7,310 bases of DNA from Deltaproteobacteria bacterium (GTDB lineage: Bacteria > SAR324 > NAC60-12). The DNA is taken from NCBI GenBank assembly GCA_002707655.1, contig PANO01000069.1:1-7310 (forward strand), written 5' to 3'. A model generated the notes under the pieces. The model was not told the origin of the DNA, searched no databases, and saw only the letters and a program-made list of their open reading frames with translations. This document shows positions 7,101 through 7,310 of the stretch, piece after piece. Made by a program: the position numbers and the translations under genes. Within the stretch, counting starts at the first letter, position 1; the number at the start of each line of letters is the position of its first letter.

Positions 7101-7150
7101 CCTATCGGTAATAGAACCACCTGGCTACACTGGGTAGGCACGACCAACAC

Positions 7151-7156
7151 AGGAAG
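7151..7156 (+). promoter_or_regulatory. Ribosome binding site of the transposase-like ORF
   Basis: AGGAAG ends 5 nt before ATG 7162. This is near-ideal placement and supports 7162 as the true start of the transposase reading frame, even though the gene body appears to carry a deletion. Confidence 0.55.
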
Positions 7157-7161
7157 CCCCA

Positions 7162-7310
7162 ATGATCAGCCACGCCAAGATTTTCCGCCACCGCCGCATG
7201 TTCAAGACGCTCACCGGCTTGAGCACCACCTGCGAGGGGAAGAAACACGACAAAAGACTCGCTGACGAGCAGGCTCTGCGCTTCCCCAAAGGCTCAAAGC
7301 TCTGGAAGGA
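7162..7310 (+). pseudogene. Internally deleted IS5-superfamily (DDE_Tnp_4-like) transposase, 3' partial
   Basis: The frame is open from ATG 7162 to the window edge (49 complete codons). Residues 1-21 include RMFKTLTGLS, which matches the N-terminus of HARBI1/DDE_Tnp_4-type IS transposases (F+SLTGLS). Residues 24-49 read CEGKKHDKRLADEQALRFP and then KGSKLWK. In intact proteins this motif (EGKxHDKKxADE...FPxGxxLxxDxGFQG) follows the catalytic core and normally lies well over 100 residues further on. About two residues separate the two blocks here. The HTH and the first catalytic aspartates would therefore be missing, and the product should be inactive. The frame is kept across the junction, near 7219-7230. 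Recognition is from memory of the family, not from a search. Whether the remaining C-terminal part is intact cannot be seen. Confidence 0.6.

Larger units (their letters stand above)
7004..7310 (+). mobile_element. Left end of an IS5-superfamily-like insertion element (continues past window)
   Basis: Directly after the exporter stop the sequence changes from dense coding to about 160 nt of hairpin-rich noncoding DNA, then a transposase-like reading frame on the + strand. The proposed left tip starts GGGCTTGCTGAAAAA, and the preceding TA could be a target dinucleotide, as in some IS5-family groups. The right end, its inverted repeat and the target duplication lie outside the window, so the boundary is inferred. 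No second copy of this tip was found elsewhere in the window. Identification rests mainly on the transposase fragment; the tip sequence alone is not diagnostic. Confidence 0.6.

Noticed and set aside
7066..7113. Sigma-70 promoter for the transposase (TTGCCG with TCTAAA, or TAATAG as -10)
   Set aside because: The first pair is 19 nt apart with a poor -10, and TAATAG has no acceptable -35 at the proper distance.
1..7310. CRISPR arrays, tRNA or rRNA genes, tandem repeats
   Set aside because: No regularly spaced repeats, cloverleaf or rRNA-like sequence was seen; the window is nearly all protein coding up to 7003.

Overview
The window is almost entirely one tightly packed operon on the + strand of a Gram-negative bacterium. 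It is the membrane, lipidation and export half of an aryl polyene (APE)-type pigment cluster, the family of arylpolyene/xanthomonadin-like pathways common in Proteobacteria. The Gram-negative assignment rests on an LpxL/LpxM-type acyltransferase, a LolA-like periplasmic lipoprotein carrier and an RND/MMPL-type exporter. Base composition is mid-range, with slightly more G+C than A+T by eye. Nothing seen allows a taxonomic call below 'proteobacterium or similar'.

Layout: (i) 2-478, the 3' part of a COG4648-type membrane protein, cut by the left window edge; (ii) 468-2252, an acyl/aryl-activating AMP-ligase fused to a hotdog 3-hydroxyacyl-ACP dehydratase; (iii) 2182-2991, a family 2 glycosyltransferase; (iv) 2994-3938, a lysophospholipid acyltransferase (LPLAT) of the lipid A acyltransferase type; (v) 3931-4656, a LolA-like outer-membrane carrier with signal peptide; (vi) 4571-7003, an MMPL/RND-type exporter. 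Each gene overlaps the next or is separated from it by only 2 nt. No internal promoter or terminator is visible, so the genes are probably cotranscribed and translationally coupled. The core ketosynthases, ketoreductase and acyl carrier proteins of such a pathway are not in the window and would be expected upstream and/or downstream.

The likely division of labour is inferred from the family. The ligase activates an aryl or acyl starter, and the dehydratase removes water during polyene extension. The glycosyltransferase and acyltransferase build or modify the lipid anchor. The LolA-like protein and the MMPL exporter move the lipidated pigment across the periplasm to the outer membrane.

From 7004 the operon ends abruptly and a different kind of DNA begins: a string of short hairpins, then a good ribosome binding site and an ORF that runs off the right edge. 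This ORF looks like an IS5-superfamily (DDE_Tnp_4/HARBI1-like) transposase. Its N-terminal segment is joined directly to a segment that normally lies near the C-terminal end, which indicates a large internal deletion. The element seems to begin immediately at the stop codon of the exporter gene. These transposase and boundary observations are the least ordinary parts of the window. The rest is a fairly standard APE-type operon with some gene fusion and fission differences.
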